From positions 47,710 through 111,709 of the forward strand of contig JAJDDV010000081.1 of the NCBI GenBank assembly GCA_029260135.1: a DNA stretch of 64,000 nt, read 5' to 3'. Made by a program: the position numbers and the translations under genes. Origin of the DNA: Phycisphaerae bacterium (GTDB lineage: Bacteria > Planctomycetota > Phycisphaerae > UBA1845). The notes under the pieces are model-generated. The model did not search any database and was not told where the DNA came from. It was given only the letters and a program-made list of their open reading frames with translations. This document shows, piece after piece, positions 25,196-35,641 of this stretch. Each line of letters begins with the position of its first letter. Position 1 is the first letter of the stretch.

Positions 25196-28100
25196 TCAGT
25201 TCGCCACGATATTCACTAAACGCCCTTTGACCACAATCACCTTTCGGACGGTCTTTCCTTCGAGCAACGTCGCAATGCGATCCTCGCCTAGCGCAGCCGT
25301 CTTGAGGACGTCTTCATCCGCATCTGCCGCCACCATGACCCGGGCCTTGGTCTTACCGCAGATTTGCACGCCGATTTCTACTTCCTCGTCGCGGGCGAGA
25401 CGTTCATCGAACGCCGGCCAGGGCTCGTACGCGAGCGTGTCGTCGTGCCCCAGTCGATTCCAGAGCTCCTCCGCCAGGTGCGGCGCGAAGGGGGCCAGCA
25501 CGAGTACAAACGGTTCGATCACCGTCCGCGGACGCCGGTCTCGCGGCGTCATGAAGTTGACGAAATCGAACAAAGCCGCAATGGCTGTATTGAGCTTGAG
25601 TTGCTCGAGTTCACCCGTCACGCGCATGATCAGCTTGTGCAGTGATCGCAGCGTATCCTCATCCGGTCCGTCTTCCGTCACGGCCTTCGCCACGCCGTCC
25701 GTGCTCGGGTCGATCACCAGCCGCCAGATGCGCTGGCAGAGCTTGAACAAACCGGGTACATCGCGCGTGTTCCACGGCTTCGACGCGTCGAGCGGCCCCA
25801 TGTACATCTCGTACAGGCGGAACGTATCCGCACCCCAGTCCTGGATGATATCATCTGGGCTGACCACGTTCTTGAGCGATTTGCTCATCTTGGCGATCAC
25901 GCGCGTCACCTTCTCGCCGCTCTCCTTCAGAACGTAGTCATCTTCGCCGCGCTCCTCGACGGTGTCGGGCGTGACCGTTTGCCCGCGATCGTCGCGAAAA
26001 GCAAACCCCTGGATCATTCCCTGGTTGAACAACCTTCGGAATGGCTCCCGCGTCGAGACGTAGTCCAGATCGAACAGCACCTTGTGCCAGAACCTGGCAT
26101 ACAGCAGATGCAGGACGGCATGCTCGGCGCCACCGACGTACAGATCGATCGGCATCCAGTAGCGCTCGGCCTCCTTGTCGCAGAAGCGATCCGGGTTGGT
26201 CGGGTCGATGAAGCGAAGGTAATACCAGCAAGATCCCGCCCATTGCGGCATGGTGTTGAGGTCTCGACGAAGAGGGTTCCCGTCTTGATCCACGTTCACC
26301 CACTCGGTGGCACGACCCAGCGGTGGTTCGGGAAGCGCAGCTTCGTTGCCGGTCGACGGCGTCGGCTTGAAGTCCTTCATCTCGGGAAGTTCTACGGGAA
26401 GTTCACCCAGTGGGATTCCGATCGTCGCTCCTTGCTCGTCATGGAGTACCGGGAACGGCTCGCCCCAGTACTTCTGGCGACTGAAGATCCAATCGCGAAG
26501 TTTGTAGTTGACCGCACTGCGTCCCAGGCCGCTGTCCTCCAGCCAGTCGATGATCTTCGCCTTGGCATCCTGCGTCGCCAGTCCATTGAGTGAACATACG
26601 CCACCGGGCACGTCGAGATCCAGGCTCTCTTGCGGAGACTGAACCGCGCGGCTCTCGTCGACGAACGCCGCACCCCAGCTCTTCGGATGCCGTACGTAGT
26701 GGTCGATCAGGTTTTCGACGCCCACGTTCTCCAACAGCACGCCCCTCGTCTTCTGGCCGAGGTCCGCACTACGCCGCCGGCGAACTTCGATATCACTTTT
26801 CAGATCCGGAAATTCACGGGAAACGTCATCAAACCCCGCCTTGGCGGACTCATCCATTCCGTCCGACAAAACGCCGATGCGATCCTCGATCCACGCCTGC
26901 GTCGGTTTCACCACGCTGATGATCGGCAACTCGAACTTGGTCGCGAACTCGAAGTCTCGCGTGTCGCTACCGGGGACCGCCATGATGGCGCCCGTTCCGT
27001 ACGTCATCAGCACATAGTCCGCGATCCAGATCGGGACCGGCAGACCGGATACCGGGTTGACGGCGTAGGCGCCGGTAAAGACGCCGGTTTTCTCCTTCGT
27101 ATCGGCCGTGCGATCCAGCTCCGAACGGTGCTGCGCCGCCTTCACGTAGGCCTCGACCTCTTCGCGCTGCTCGGGTGTGGTAATCTCTTGGACAAGCTCG
27201 TGTTCCGGTGCGAGCACCATATAGGTCGCACCGAACAGCGTGTCGGGCCTCGTCGTGTAGACGCGGATCGCGTGCGGAAAGGTCTCGTAGGTTCGCGCGT
27301 CACCGCTCGAAAGAGCGTCATCCGAACCGACCCATTGGCCTGCTTCGATACGCCAGAACTGCGCAAGCGGAAAGACCACCTCCGCGCCGGTGCTGCGCCC
27401 GATCCAGTTCCGCTGCATCAGCAAAATCGGATCAGGCCAGTTGAGTTCATCCAGATCGGCGAGGAGGCGATCGGCATACTTCGTAATGCGGAGCATCCAC
27501 TGGCGCAGCGGCCTGCGGAAGACCGGGTGATTCCCCCGATCGCTTCGCCCGTCGTTGGTCACCTCCTCGTTGGCCAGCACAGTGCCAAGAGTGGGACACC
27601 AGTTCACGGGAACTTCGTCGATGAAGGCGAGTCGGTGGCGATCTAGCGCCGCTCGCCGCTGATCGGGCGAAAGATCAGACCATTCGCGCCGCCCGGCAGC
27701 GTCGCCATCGCGCACAAGATCCAGCGACGCGTTGACGCCCCATCGACCCGCCTCGAACTCCGCCTGCAACTCGTGGATCGGGCGAGCCCGTCCCAGCGTC
27801 TCCTCTCCCTGTGGATCGACCCAGCGACACTGGTCGTCATACCAGCTCTCGAACATCTGCAGGAAGATCCACTGAGTGAACTTGTAGTAAGGCGGATCGC
27901 AGGTCGCGAGTTCCCGGCTCCAGTCGTAGCTGAATCCGAACATCTTGAGCTGCTCGCGATAGCGATCAATGTTCTTGTGCGTCGTGACGGATGGGTGAAC
28001 GTTATGTTCGATCGCATACTGCTCGGCCGGAAGCCCGAACGCGTCGAAGCCCATCGGGTGCAACACGCATAGCCCGTTCATGCGCTTGTACCGCGCGAGG

Positions 28101-28336
28101 ATGTCGGTGGCGCAGTAGCCGACCGGATGCCCGACGTGCAATCCGGAGCCGCTGGGGTACGGAAACATGTCGAGAATGTAGAACTTTTCCTGGCCCGGAT
28201 CGAAGCCGGGATCGCCCGGGTTCGGCGTCCGGAAGGTCTCGTTCTTCTCCCAATACCGCTGCCAACGGGCCTCGATCGCCGTGAAATCATACCGCCCCGG
28301 CGTGCTGTCTTGCGTTATACCTGCCATGGACCTCAT
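25196..28336 (-). CDS. leuS: Leucyl-tRNA synthetase, large form
   Basis: Charges tRNA-Leu. The class I signatures are HVGH in GSGLHVGHPVG and KMSKS in IAKMSKSLKNV. The CP1 editing domain is present with the Thr-rich TTRPDTLFGATY. The protein is 1046 residues, against about 860 for E. coli LeuRS; the extra length includes a charged insertion around residues 165-240 (RPIHELQAEFEAGRWG region) before the conserved NWCPTLGTVLANEEV, and other insertions later (KPTQAWIEDRIG region). Two ATG codons, at 28336 and 28327, are possible starts; the difference is three residues. The call is secure; the role of the insertions is not known. Confidence 0.97.
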   Translation of the reverse strand: MRSMAGITQDSTPGRYDFTAIEARWQRYWEKNETFRTPNPGDPGFDPGQEKFYILDMFPYPSGSGLHVGHPVGYCATDILARYKRMNGLCVLHPMGFDAFGLPAEQYAIEHNVHPSVTTHKNIDRYREQLKMFGFSYDWSRELATCDPPYYKFTQWIFLQMFESWYDDQCRWVDPQGEETLGRARPIHELQAEFEAGRWGVNASLDLVRDGDAAGRREWSDLSPDQRRAALDRHRLAFIDEVPVNWCPTLGTVLANEEVTNDGRSDRGNHPVFRRPLRQWMLRITKYADRLLADLDELNWPDPILLMQRNWIGRSTGAEVVFPLAQFWRIEAGQWVGSDDALSSGDARTYETFPHAIRVYTTRPDTLFGATYMVLAPEHELVQEITTPEQREEVEAYVKAAQHRSELDRTADTKEKTGVFTGAYAVNPVSGLPVPIWIADYVLMTYGTGAIMAVPGSDTRDFEFATKFELPIISVVKPTQAWIEDRIGVLSDGMDESAKAGFDDVSREFPDLKSDIEVRRRRSADLGQKTRGVLLENVGVENLIDHYVRHPKSWGAAFVDESRAVQSPQESLDLDVPGGVCSLNGLATQDAKAKIIDWLEDSGLGRSAVNYKLRDWIFSRQKYWGEPFPVLHDEQGATIGIPLGELPVELPEMKDFKPTPSTGNEAALPEPPLGRATEWVNVDQDGNPLRRDLNTMPQWAGSCWYYLRFIDPTNPDRFCDKEAERYWMPIDLYVGGAEHAVLHLLYARFWHKVLFDLDYVSTREPFRRLFNQGMIQGFAFRDDRGQTVTPDTVEERGEDDYVLKESGEKVTRVIAKMSKSLKNVVSPDDIIQDWGADTFRLYEMYMGPLDASKPWNTRDVPGLFKLCQRIWRLVIDPSTDGVAKAVTEDGPDEDTLRSLHKLIMRVTGELEQLKLNTAIAALFDFVNFMTPRDRRPRTVIEPFVLVLAPFAPHLAEELWNRLGHDDTLAYEPWPAFDERLARDEEVEIGVQICGKTKARVMVAADADEDVLKTAALGEDRIATLLEGKTVRKVIVVKGRLVNIVAN

Positions 28337-28475
28337 ACCTTGCCTTCGCTTCGAATCACCCGACCCGGGCTATCGCCAGCCCAGCGAGTCTACGAGAGAC
28401 CAGATCGTGCTTCAAGCTCGGTTGTCCAAGCCCGATTACGTACCTAGAATCCCAGTGACCAAGGAGCAAGGCACC

Positions 28476-29330
28476 GTGGACGAACATGAGCCGAACCTGA
28501 GCGACGTACCGACCGTCGATCCCACCGCGGATGACGGGCTTCCGCCCGGTGATCACGCGCTGGAGATCGCAGCCAGAACCGGGTTCGGACCGCTCTCACC
28601 CCTCGCCTCCGAGATCTGGCATGGCGGGGCGAGACCTTGCGTTTCCTGCGGGCAGCTCGTGCGGCGGGATGCCCTCGAGTGCGAATCGTGTGGGGAGGAC
28701 CTCGGCGAGGATATGGCCGAGAAAATGAGAGTTCACTCCGGACCCTGGTACGTGCTCGAACACGTCCGACCGTTTCCCGGCGTGAGTCTGGAACGCATCA
28801 TTCGTCAGGTGCGGCGAGGATTGATTACGGAGACCTCCATCGTTCGTGGCCCAGCCACCGATCATCAGTGGCGCTTTGCCGTGGAAACGCCGGGTCTGTG
28901 TCGCTACTTCAGCCGGTGCTGGTCGTGCCAGGAGACCGTGTCACCCTCGGACTCGTACTGCAAACACTGCCTGTCTCACCTGTCGTTTGAACAACCTCGA
29001 CCTGCGCCGGCGGCGCCACCAGGTCCGGCGAGCGTCGCTGCGGCTTCGTCGGCGGTTTCGGGGCCATCCACCGCGGTAGCCGTGGATGCTGGAACGATTC
29101 CGACGGACGAGCTGCAAGAGCTTTCCGCCGCGGTCCATCGCGTCGATCTCCCCACGCAGGGCGCAGCTTGGGACGAACCCCCTCGCATCGGCGGCATTCG
29201 TGCGACTTGGGTGGTCTTGGCGGCACTGATCATCGTGACAGGAACGCTGGTCGCCATCACGCAGTCTCGCGGCGGACCCGAACGACCGGCCGCCATCAAC
29301 CCGCCGGGCATCGTTCAACCTCGACCCTGA
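28476..29330 (+). CDS. Membrane protein with two zinc ribbons, unknown function
   Basis: A protein of 284 residues from GTG 28476, chosen because AAGGAG lies nine bases before it; the ORF track runs further upstream into the leuS region. Two zinc-binding ribbons are seen: CVSCGQLVRRDALECESCG near residue 50 and CWSCQETVSPSDSYCKHC near residue 150. Between them is a conserved block like the GYF-type domain often found in planctomycete proteins (GPWYVLEHVRPFPGVSLERI). A Pro/Ala linker and a C-terminal transmembrane helix (TWVVLAALIIVTGTLVAI) follow. So it is a tail-anchored cytosolic protein. Partner unknown. It diverges from leuS. Confidence 0.75.
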   Translation: MDEHEPNLSDVPTVDPTADDGLPPGDHALEIAARTGFGPLSPLASEIWHGGARPCVSCGQLVRRDALECESCGEDLGEDMAEKMRVHSGPWYVLEHVRPFPGVSLERIIRQVRRGLITETSIVRGPATDHQWRFAVETPGLCRYFSRCWSCQETVSPSDSYCKHCLSHLSFEQPRPAPAAPPGPASVAAASSAVSGPSTAVAVDAGTIPTDELQELSAAVHRVDLPTQGAAWDEPPRIGGIRATWVVLAALIIVTGTLVAITQSRGGPERPAAINPPGIVQPRP

Positions 29331-29470
29331 CGCACGGAATCAGCCGACAACCCAAGCGGACCCCGGCTTGGCGCCAGATGCATGCCGTTGCGGAGGAAAA
29401 GAAAGAGCGGAACGCTTCGGAAGAAACGCCCCGCTCCTTGAAATACTCTTGAATGACGGCAGCCGTTCGC

Positions 29471-31762
29471 TTACGGGTTGCCGGTCTCCTTCTCTGATTT
29501 TGTCTTCGCGATGGCCAGCGTCGGATGAGACTCGCCGATCACCGTCACGCGCATCAGCAGTAGTGCCGTGTCGAGCTGCGGATCCGACTTGGGGCGGTCG
29601 TTCTCGTCGGGCTGTTCGATGGGAGGAAGCTTGTCCTTCTCGTCCTTGTCTTTGCCGTCAGCCTTCTCTTCATCGCCCTTGCCCTTTTCCTCGGCCTCGA
29701 CACCACCATGGACGGAGTTGACGGTGACTTTCTCGTCGCTCTCTTTCTCGGCTTCGTCGTCCTTCTCGCCGTCGTCCTCGTCGTCTTTCTTGGTGACCTT
29801 GGGCGGTCCCAGCAGGTTCGCCTCGCGTTGCATCGAAAAGACGTTCAGCAGCTCTTTGCGTACGAGGTGGACGGGAACGTCGGGCGAAACGCCCCACGTC
29901 GTGGAGTAGGGTCCGCGGTGCAGCGAATCACCATTGGGCAGGTAGTACTTTGCCGTCGTGATTTTGAGCTTGGCACCGGATCGACTCAGTGAAATCAAGT
30001 TCTGAACGCTGAACTTCCCGAACGTCCGCTCGCCGATGACCACGCCACGATGATTGTCACGCACGGCGCCGGACACGATCTCCGAGGCACTTGCGCTCCT
30101 CTCATCCACGAGAACGACAAGAGGCACCTGGGAATGCGCGCCTTCGCTGGGCGCTTCGAACACCTGGTCGTCAGCCTTGATGACCCCCTTCGTACTCACA
30201 ACCACATCGCCGCGATGAAGGAACAGTGACGAAAGGTTCCATGCGGAATCGAGCAACCCGCCCGGATTACCGCGAAGATCCAGAACCAGCCCGCGAAGTC
30301 CGCGCATTTCCGCGAGCGCGTTCTGCACATCCTCCACCGTGTTCTTCTGGAAATTCGTCACGCGCACGTAGCCGATCCCGTGATCCTTGTCGAGCCAATG
30401 ATCCCAACGTTCTTCGTTCCGTGGATCGCGCTTCACACCCTTGACGGAGCGAATGCGGACTTTGGCGCGTTCAAGAGGAAAATCCAGGCTTTGCTCGCCA
30501 CGCCGAACGGTGAGGGATACGCCCGTACCCCTCGGACCCGTGATCGTGTCGACCACTTTGTTGACCGAGTAGTCTTTGAGGCTTTCACCGTCCACATGCG
30601 TGATGATGTCTCCCGCCTGAATACCCGCGCGATACGCCGGCGTATCCTCGAGCGGCGTCACCACCTCGATCTCGTCCGAACGGTTCTTGATGATGGAAAT
30701 GCCGACGCCGACAAAGTCGCCGCGCGTGTGCTTCTCGAATTCCCGGCTCGCCTGGGGCCAAATGATCGTCGTGAAATCGTCCAACGGTTCCAGCGCGCCG
30801 CGCATCAACTCGCTAACCACCAGCGACTCGGACAGGCGTACGGTCTGGTCGTTGATGTCCTTGACCGCGCGACGGAAATGCCCCGCACAGTCCCGGCGAT
30901 TGAGCGCCGGCGCTGCGCGCACCTGATCCAATCGCTCCTGAATCCGGCTCTTGAAGTCGCGGCGGTCGTCTTCGTCGGCGAGACCCTCGATGCGCTCCTG
31001 CGCGGTCTTTGAATCCACCAGAAGCTGAAGTTGTTCGAGACCCCTCTCGGCGATGTCCTTGAAATCCACCGGCTGGTCGACGTAGTACCGCTCGATGTAG
31101 CTCAACGCACGCTCAGCGTCTTTCCACCGAACTTTCTCGATGCGCTCGTCCCAGTGGCTGCCCTCCTTGAACATTCTGTCGAGGCGGACATGTGTTGCGC
31201 CCTCCCGAGCAAGCTTCTCATACCGGGGTTCCTGTTCGTGCAGCTCACTCAGACGCCAGTAGATCCCCCAGGCGTCCTGCCACTCATTCTCTTTGCGGAA
31301 ACGACCGGCTTCCGTCAGCGCATCGTTCACCAGAGATGTCAGCCAGTCGCTGGCCAGAAACGCCTCGCGATCGGTCGAGCAGTCCAACGCCGCCATCGCC
31401 CAATCGAGTGCCCGCTTGAACTCCTTGCGCTCGACCCGCGCCTTGGCATACCCGACGTACTTCTCGAAGTCCGCCAGATCCGCCTCGCGACGGGCGGACT
31501 CCTTCGCCTGATAATCTGCCAGCCACTCATGAACCTGTTGCGTGAGCTTGCTTCGTGAACGAACCTGTCTCGCAGCCTGCTCCGCCGCCTCGAAGTCGCC
31601 CCGCGAAACGAGATCCAGCGTTCGCCGCCACAACTCATTCTCGGAACGAGGCCCAGCCTCAGGCGCTCCGTCGACAAGACGGACACCACCGAAAAGAAGA
31701 GCCGTCCAAACGAGGCAGATACGTCCCCAGGCAGAAGCGGTCCGTTGCGACATTCCTCCCAT
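29471..31762 (-). CDS. C-terminal processing (S41) protease with PDZ domain
   Basis: An exported protease of 763 residues that should trim or degrade envelope proteins. A signal peptide (ICLVWTALLFGGVRLVDGA) is followed by a long helical N-terminal part of about 330 residues, a PDZ domain (VGVGISIIKNRSDEIEVV to about 455) and the S41 core. The Ser-Lys dyad is seen as SASASEIVSGA with TFGKFSVQ about 25 residues later. The C-terminus has a very acidic/Lys stretch (DDEDDGEKDDEAEKE). The ATG at 31762 has GAAGGAG five bases before; the track start is 23 residues too long. The N-terminal helical extension is unusually long for the family and may bind a partner. Confidence 0.9.
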   Translation of the reverse strand: MGGMSQRTASAWGRICLVWTALLFGGVRLVDGAPEAGPRSENELWRRTLDLVSRGDFEAAEQAARQVRSRSKLTQQVHEWLADYQAKESARREADLADFEKYVGYAKARVERKEFKRALDWAMAALDCSTDREAFLASDWLTSLVNDALTEAGRFRKENEWQDAWGIYWRLSELHEQEPRYEKLAREGATHVRLDRMFKEGSHWDERIEKVRWKDAERALSYIERYYVDQPVDFKDIAERGLEQLQLLVDSKTAQERIEGLADEDDRRDFKSRIQERLDQVRAAPALNRRDCAGHFRRAVKDINDQTVRLSESLVVSELMRGALEPLDDFTTIIWPQASREFEKHTRGDFVGVGISIIKNRSDEIEVVTPLEDTPAYRAGIQAGDIITHVDGESLKDYSVNKVVDTITGPRGTGVSLTVRRGEQSLDFPLERAKVRIRSVKGVKRDPRNEERWDHWLDKDHGIGYVRVTNFQKNTVEDVQNALAEMRGLRGLVLDLRGNPGGLLDSAWNLSSLFLHRGDVVVSTKGVIKADDQVFEAPSEGAHSQVPLVVLVDERSASASEIVSGAVRDNHRGVVIGERTFGKFSVQNLISLSRSGAKLKITTAKYYLPNGDSLHRGPYSTTWGVSPDVPVHLVRKELLNVFSMQREANLLGPPKVTKKDDEDDGEKDDEAEKESDEKVTVNSVHGGVEAEEKGKGDEEKADGKDKDEKDKLPPIEQPDENDRPKSDPQLDTALLLMRVTVIGESHPTLAIAKTKSEKETGNP

Positions 31763-31958
31763 GGTCACTCCTTCAAAAGGGTAAAGAGGCCGTCCATAAC
31801 AAGTATAAGGTTCCGACGCGCAGAGGTCCAACCGCCACTGTTCGCGATTGAAACAGAACGGTATCGGGTCTAGCCTGGGGCGGACCTTCTACGCTACGCT
31901 GGACGTCCCAAGCGCCCGCGTCCTGTCAGTGGGGCGGGTGTGCGGCAGGGAGCAATCG

Positions 31959-34796
31959 ATGGCAGGCCGTCCATGTATCCGGGTTGTCGGCGCACGGCAA
32001 CACAATCTGAAGGGGGTTTGCGTAGACGTGCCCAGAGCACGTCTGACCGTTATTACCGGCCCATCCGGCTCTGGAAAAAGTTCACTCGCCTTTGACACGA
32101 TCTTCGCGGAAGGCCAGCGGCGCTACGTCGAGTCGCTCTCCAACTACGCCCGCCAGTTCCTGGAACAACTGCAAAAACCAGACGTCGAGCACATCGAAGG
32201 CCTCCCTCCGACACTGGCCATCGACCAGCGTACGACCCTCGCCGGACCCCGTTCCACCGTCGCAACCTCGACGGAAATACACGATTTTCTACGAGTTCTT
32301 TTCGCTCGCGTCGGTCAGCCGCGGTGCTGGAAGTGCGATCGTCCCATCGAACGACAGACCACCGCGCAGATCGTCGACGCCATCCTCACGGGGCCCGAAG
32401 GCCAGCGCATCATGCTGCTCGCGCCGATCGTCCAGCAGCGCCGCGGCGCCCACAAAGCCGTGCTCCAACGCGCCGTCAAAGACGGATACGTACGGGCGCG
32501 AATCGACGGCGAAGTGACGTTGCTGGAACAAACGGATGAACTTGCCGCCGCGCGCAAACACACCATCGAACTCGTGGTGGACCGACTGACGGTCAAACCG
32601 CAGATCGCGCACCGATTGGCTGAGAGTGTGGAGGCCGCGACAAGGCTGTCCGATGGGCGCGTCATCGTCGCCGCGGAAACCACACCGGGCCAGTGGAAAG
32701 ACCAGCCCTACTGCGCGGCGCTGGGCTGTCCGGTTCATCCCGACGTCCGCATCGACCTTTTGACACCACAGTTGTTCAGCTTCAACTCGCCGCACGGCGC
32801 CTGCGCAACCTGTGCGGGGCTCGGCACGATGCCGGAGTTCGATCCTGAGCTGATCGTCCCTGACCCCGATCGTTCGCTCGGCGACGGCGCGATCGCCGCC
32901 TGGCGAGGGCAGGGTCAACGTCTGACACCCATCTACACGAAGCTGGTTCAGGAATTCTGCGAACGCTTCGGTGTCCGGTCGGACATCCCGTTCCGCAACA
33001 TCCCGGCGCCCATGAACAAGGTCCTCATGGAGGGTACCGACGAGGAAGACGAGGCGCAGTACGGGGCGTCCTTTGAAGGCGTGCTGCCCAACCTGAAACG
33101 TCGATGGGAAACCACGGAATCGGAATCCTCCAAGCAGCGGCTCCACGCCTTCCTGAGTGACGCGCCCTGCACCGACTGCCATGGAACTCGCCTCCGCCAA
33201 GAGGCGCGTTGCGTCAAAATCGACGGACGTAGCCTCTCCGACTTCACCGCGATGACGATCAGCAGCGCGCAAGCCGCAATCGATGGACTCACGTTCTCTG
33301 ATGAGGGCGCCGCCATCGCCGAACCGCTGCTTCGCGAAATCTGTCATCGCCTGAAGTTCCTGATCGAAGTCGGTGTCGACTACCTGACACTCGATCGACC
33401 CAGCGCGACGCTGTCCGGCGGAGAGTGGCAGCGGATCCGATTGGCCACGCAGATCGGCAGCGGACTCGCCGGGGTCTGCTATGTCCTCGACGAACCGACG
33501 ATCGGGCTTCACGCGTCGGACACACGCCGCCTCACCGCGATCCTGCAGCGCCTCGCCGACATGGATAACACGGTCATCGTCGTTGAACACGATGAGGAGA
33601 TCATCGCCGGCGCCGCCCATGTCATCGACGTCGGGCCCGGAGCAGGTGATGCCGGCGGACACATCGTCGCCCAGGGAAGCCTCGAGGAGATTCTCGAATG
33701 CGAAGAATCGCTGACCGCGAGGTTCCTGACCGGACGATCGCAGCTTCCGCTCCCGCAGCAGCGGCGCGGCGCCGACTGGAAACACGCGCTGGAGCTTCGC
33801 GGTGTGACCGCCAACAATCTCAAGAACGTCAACGCACGCTTTCCCCTCGGCTGCTTCATCGCCGTGACCGGCGTCTCGGGAAGCGGCAAGAGCACCCTGA
33901 TCACGCAGGTGCTTCTCAGGGCACTGCGACGCAAACTCGACCGGACCGGACCCAAACCAGGACCCTACGAACGCATCGTCGGCAGCGCACATGTCGATCG
34001 CGTCATCGAGGTCGATCAATCGCCGATCGGACGAACGCCGCGCAGCAACCCCGCCACCTATGTCGGCGTCTTCGATCTCATCCGCAAGCTCTACGCCAAG
34101 ACCCGAGAAGCGAAGATCCGCGGGTATGCGCCCGCTCGCTTCAGCTTCAATGTGAAAGGTGGTCGATGCGACGCGTGTGAAGGTCAGGGAGTCAAGCGCA
34201 TCGCGATGCACTTCCTACCCGACGTCTTTGTTTCCTGCGCCGAATGCGCAGGAACTCGATACAACCGCGAAACTCTCGACGTCCGCTACCGTGGAAAGTC
34301 CATTGCCGACGTGCTCAACATGCGCATCGACAGAGCCACCGAGTTCTTCGACAACTTCGCCAACATCCGCCAGAGAATCCAAGCCCTCAAGGATGTCGGC
34401 CTGGGCTACATGACCCTCGGACAATCCTCGAACACACTCTCCGGCGGCGAAGCCCAACGCGTCAAGCTCGCCGCAGAGCTACACCGAGCGCCAACAGGGC
34501 ACACGCTCTACGTCTTCGATGAACCAACGACAGGCCTGCACTACGCCGACATCCGAAACCTGCTGATGATGCTCAATCGCCTTACCGATCGCGGACACAC
34601 GGTGATCGTCGTGGAGCACAACCTCGATGTGATCAAAGCGGCCGACTGGATCGTCGATCTGGGACCGGAAGGCGGAGAAGACGGCGGCGACCTCGTCGTC
34701 GAGGGAACCCCCGAACAAGTCGCAGCCTGCCGGCAAAGCTACACCGGTCGGTTTCTCAAGGAGCGATTGGCGAAGAACGCGCGCTTCCCGCGATAG
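31959..34796 (+). CDS. uvrA: UvrABC excinuclease subunit A
   Basis: The damage-recognition ATPase of nucleotide excision repair, 945 residues. Two ABC ATPase modules are seen: Walker [10 protein letters not shown] at residues 34-42 and GVSGSGKST later, with signatures [12 protein letters not shown] and [12 protein letters not shown] and Walker [13 protein letters not shown] and [12 protein letters not shown]. The DNA-binding zinc finger of the second module is CDACEGQG then CAECAGTRY. The first-module cysteines are CWKCDRP and [12 protein letters not shown] 31959 is chosen because AGGGAG lies six bases before; the ORF extends 37 codons upstream. Its last 41 bases overlap, on the other strand, the end of the thioredoxin gene. 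Call secure. Confidence 0.97.
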   Translation: MAGRPCIRVVGARQHNLKGVCVDVPRARLTVITGPSGSGKSSLAFDTIFAEGQRRYVESLSNYARQFLEQLQKPDVEHIEGLPPTLAIDQRTTLAGPRSTVATSTEIHDFLRVLFARVGQPRCWKCDRPIERQTTAQIVDAILTGPEGQRIMLLAPIVQQRRGAHKAVLQRAVKDGYVRARIDGEVTLLEQTDELAAARKHTIELVVDRLTVKPQIAHRLAESVEAATRLSDGRVIVAAETTPGQWKDQPYCAALGCPVHPDVRIDLLTPQLFSFNSPHGACATCAGLGTMPEFDPELIVPDPDRSLGDGAIAAWRGQGQRLTPIYTKLVQEFCERFGVRSDIPFRNIPAPMNKVLMEGTDEEDEAQYGASFEGVLPNLKRRWETTESESSKQRLHAFLSDAPCTDCHGTRLRQEARCVKIDGRSLSDFTAMTISSAQAAIDGLTFSDEGAAIAEPLLREICHRLKFLIEVGVDYLTLDRPSATLSGGEWQRIRLATQIGSGLAGVCYVLDEPTIGLHASDTRRLTAILQRLADMDNTVIVVEHDEEIIAGAAHVIDVGPGAGDAGGHIVAQGSLEEILECEESLTARFLTGRSQLPLPQQRRGADWKHALELRGVTANNLKNVNARFPLGCFIAVTGVSGSGKSTLITQVLLRALRRKLDRTGPKPGPYERIVGSAHVDRVIEVDQSPIGRTPRSNPATYVGVFDLIRKLYAKTREAKIRGYAPARFSFNVKGGRCDACEGQGVKRIAMHFLPDVFVSCAECAGTRYNRETLDVRYRGKSIADVLNMRIDRATEFFDNFANIRQRIQALKDVGLGYMTLGQSSNTLSGGEAQRVKLAAELHRAPTGHTLYVFDEPTTGLHYADIRNLLMMLNRLTDRGHTVIVVEHNLDVIKAADWIVDLGPEGGEDGGDLVVEGTPEQVAACRQSYTGRFLKERLAKNARFPR

Positions 34797-35262
34797 CCCC
34801 TTCCGCTTGGGACGCCGCACGATCGAGGAACGCGACGAATTCCTCAACCGGCTGATACCCCGAACACTGGGCCAGCACCCGACCCTCTTTGTCCATCACC
34901 GCAAACGAGGGCGTCGCGCGAACCGAATACCGGTTGGCCACCTCTCGCTGCACGTCAACGTCAATGTACACAGGAACGAACGACCCCAACGTCGCTCGAA
35001 CTTCCTCTGACGGAAGCACCGACGTCGCCATCGCCGCGCAAGGCCCGCATCGCTCCATCGAAAAGGCCACCAAGACCGGCCGATCCGTCGCCGCAGACTC
35101 CGCAACCGCCGCGTCAAAGTCCGTCCCCCAACCCTCCAGCGCGGGCGCGGGGCGATTCAACGCCGAAAACACCGCCAGAACGGCGCCGATGAAGATCAGG
35201 GTACCCAAACGAGACCGGCCCTGCTTCGGCCGCACTTCGAGTTGTTGCGTTGTGCTTTCCAT
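34756..35262 (-). CDS. Membrane-anchored thioredoxin-like protein
   Basis: A protein of 168 residues with one N-terminal transmembrane helix (LGTLIFIGAVLAVFSAL) and a thioredoxin domain carrying the active site FSMERCGPCAAM, with the cis-Pro region RATPSFAVMD later. The topology puts the active site outside the cytosol, suggesting disulfide reduction or cytochrome maturation; which is not known. ATG 35262 (MESTTQQ) is preferred over the longer ORF; only a weak AGGGGT precedes it. The C-terminal tail of about 20 residues overlaps the end of uvrA in antisense by 41 bases. Confidence 0.88.
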   Translation of the reverse strand: MESTTQQLEVRPKQGRSRLGTLIFIGAVLAVFSALNRPAPALEGWGTDFDAAVAESAATDRPVLVAFSMERCGPCAAMATSVLPSEEVRATLGSFVPVYIDVDVQREVANRYSVRATPSFAVMDKEGRVLAQCSGYQPVEEFVAFLDRAASQAEGAIAGSARSSPIAP

Positions 35263-35377
35263 CTTGACCCCTGAAACCCCACGCCCGACGCGATTATTCC
35301 CAGCCAACCCGAACAATCAGAATTCGCAGGGCACGCAGACTTGGAAAACACGATTCTCGGAACTTCACCCAGCCGGG

Positions 35378-35563
35378 CTACGAACCGCCCCTCGCCGCCG
35401 GTGCGACCCCATCGTCGACGATCGCCGAACGAACATCGCCGCCCTTCGTCAAGCGAAGCTCCAGAACCGTTCGCGTTCGCCCGCAGGTCATATGAATGAC
35501 CGTCTCCGGCATGTCGAACGAGTGGGATCCGCCGCAGGCAGGACAGTCAAATCGAACCAACAT
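35378..35563 (-). CDS. Small zinc-ribbon-like protein
   Basis: A 61-residue ORF beginning MLVRFDCPACGGSH with CxxC and one more Cys (HMTCGRT), so possibly a partial ribbon of three Cys plus His. The ATG is preceded by GAGGAAGG at nine bases, supporting translation. It lies between the antiporter and the thioredoxin gene on the same strand. Function unknown; shortness keeps the confidence moderate. Confidence 0.6.
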   Translation of the reverse strand: MLVRFDCPACGGSHSFDMPETVIHMTCGRTRTVLELRLTKGGDVRSAIVDDGVAPAARGGS

Positions 35564-35641
35564 CTCCGATCACCTTCCTCGAAACCATCATTCACCGACG
35601 CGCCACACTGGGGCACCGACCGCCGCCCCCGCACCCCTGTC

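Noticed and set aside
29331-29470. GAGCGG...CCGCTC hairpin as terminator between the zinc-ribbon protein and the S41 protease
   Set aside because: Large loop with only a short inner stem and no T-run on either side; not convincing.
32289-34211. 640-residue minus-strand ORF opposite uvrA
   Set aside because: It is the antisense shadow of uvrA codons, with no domain and no ribosome site.
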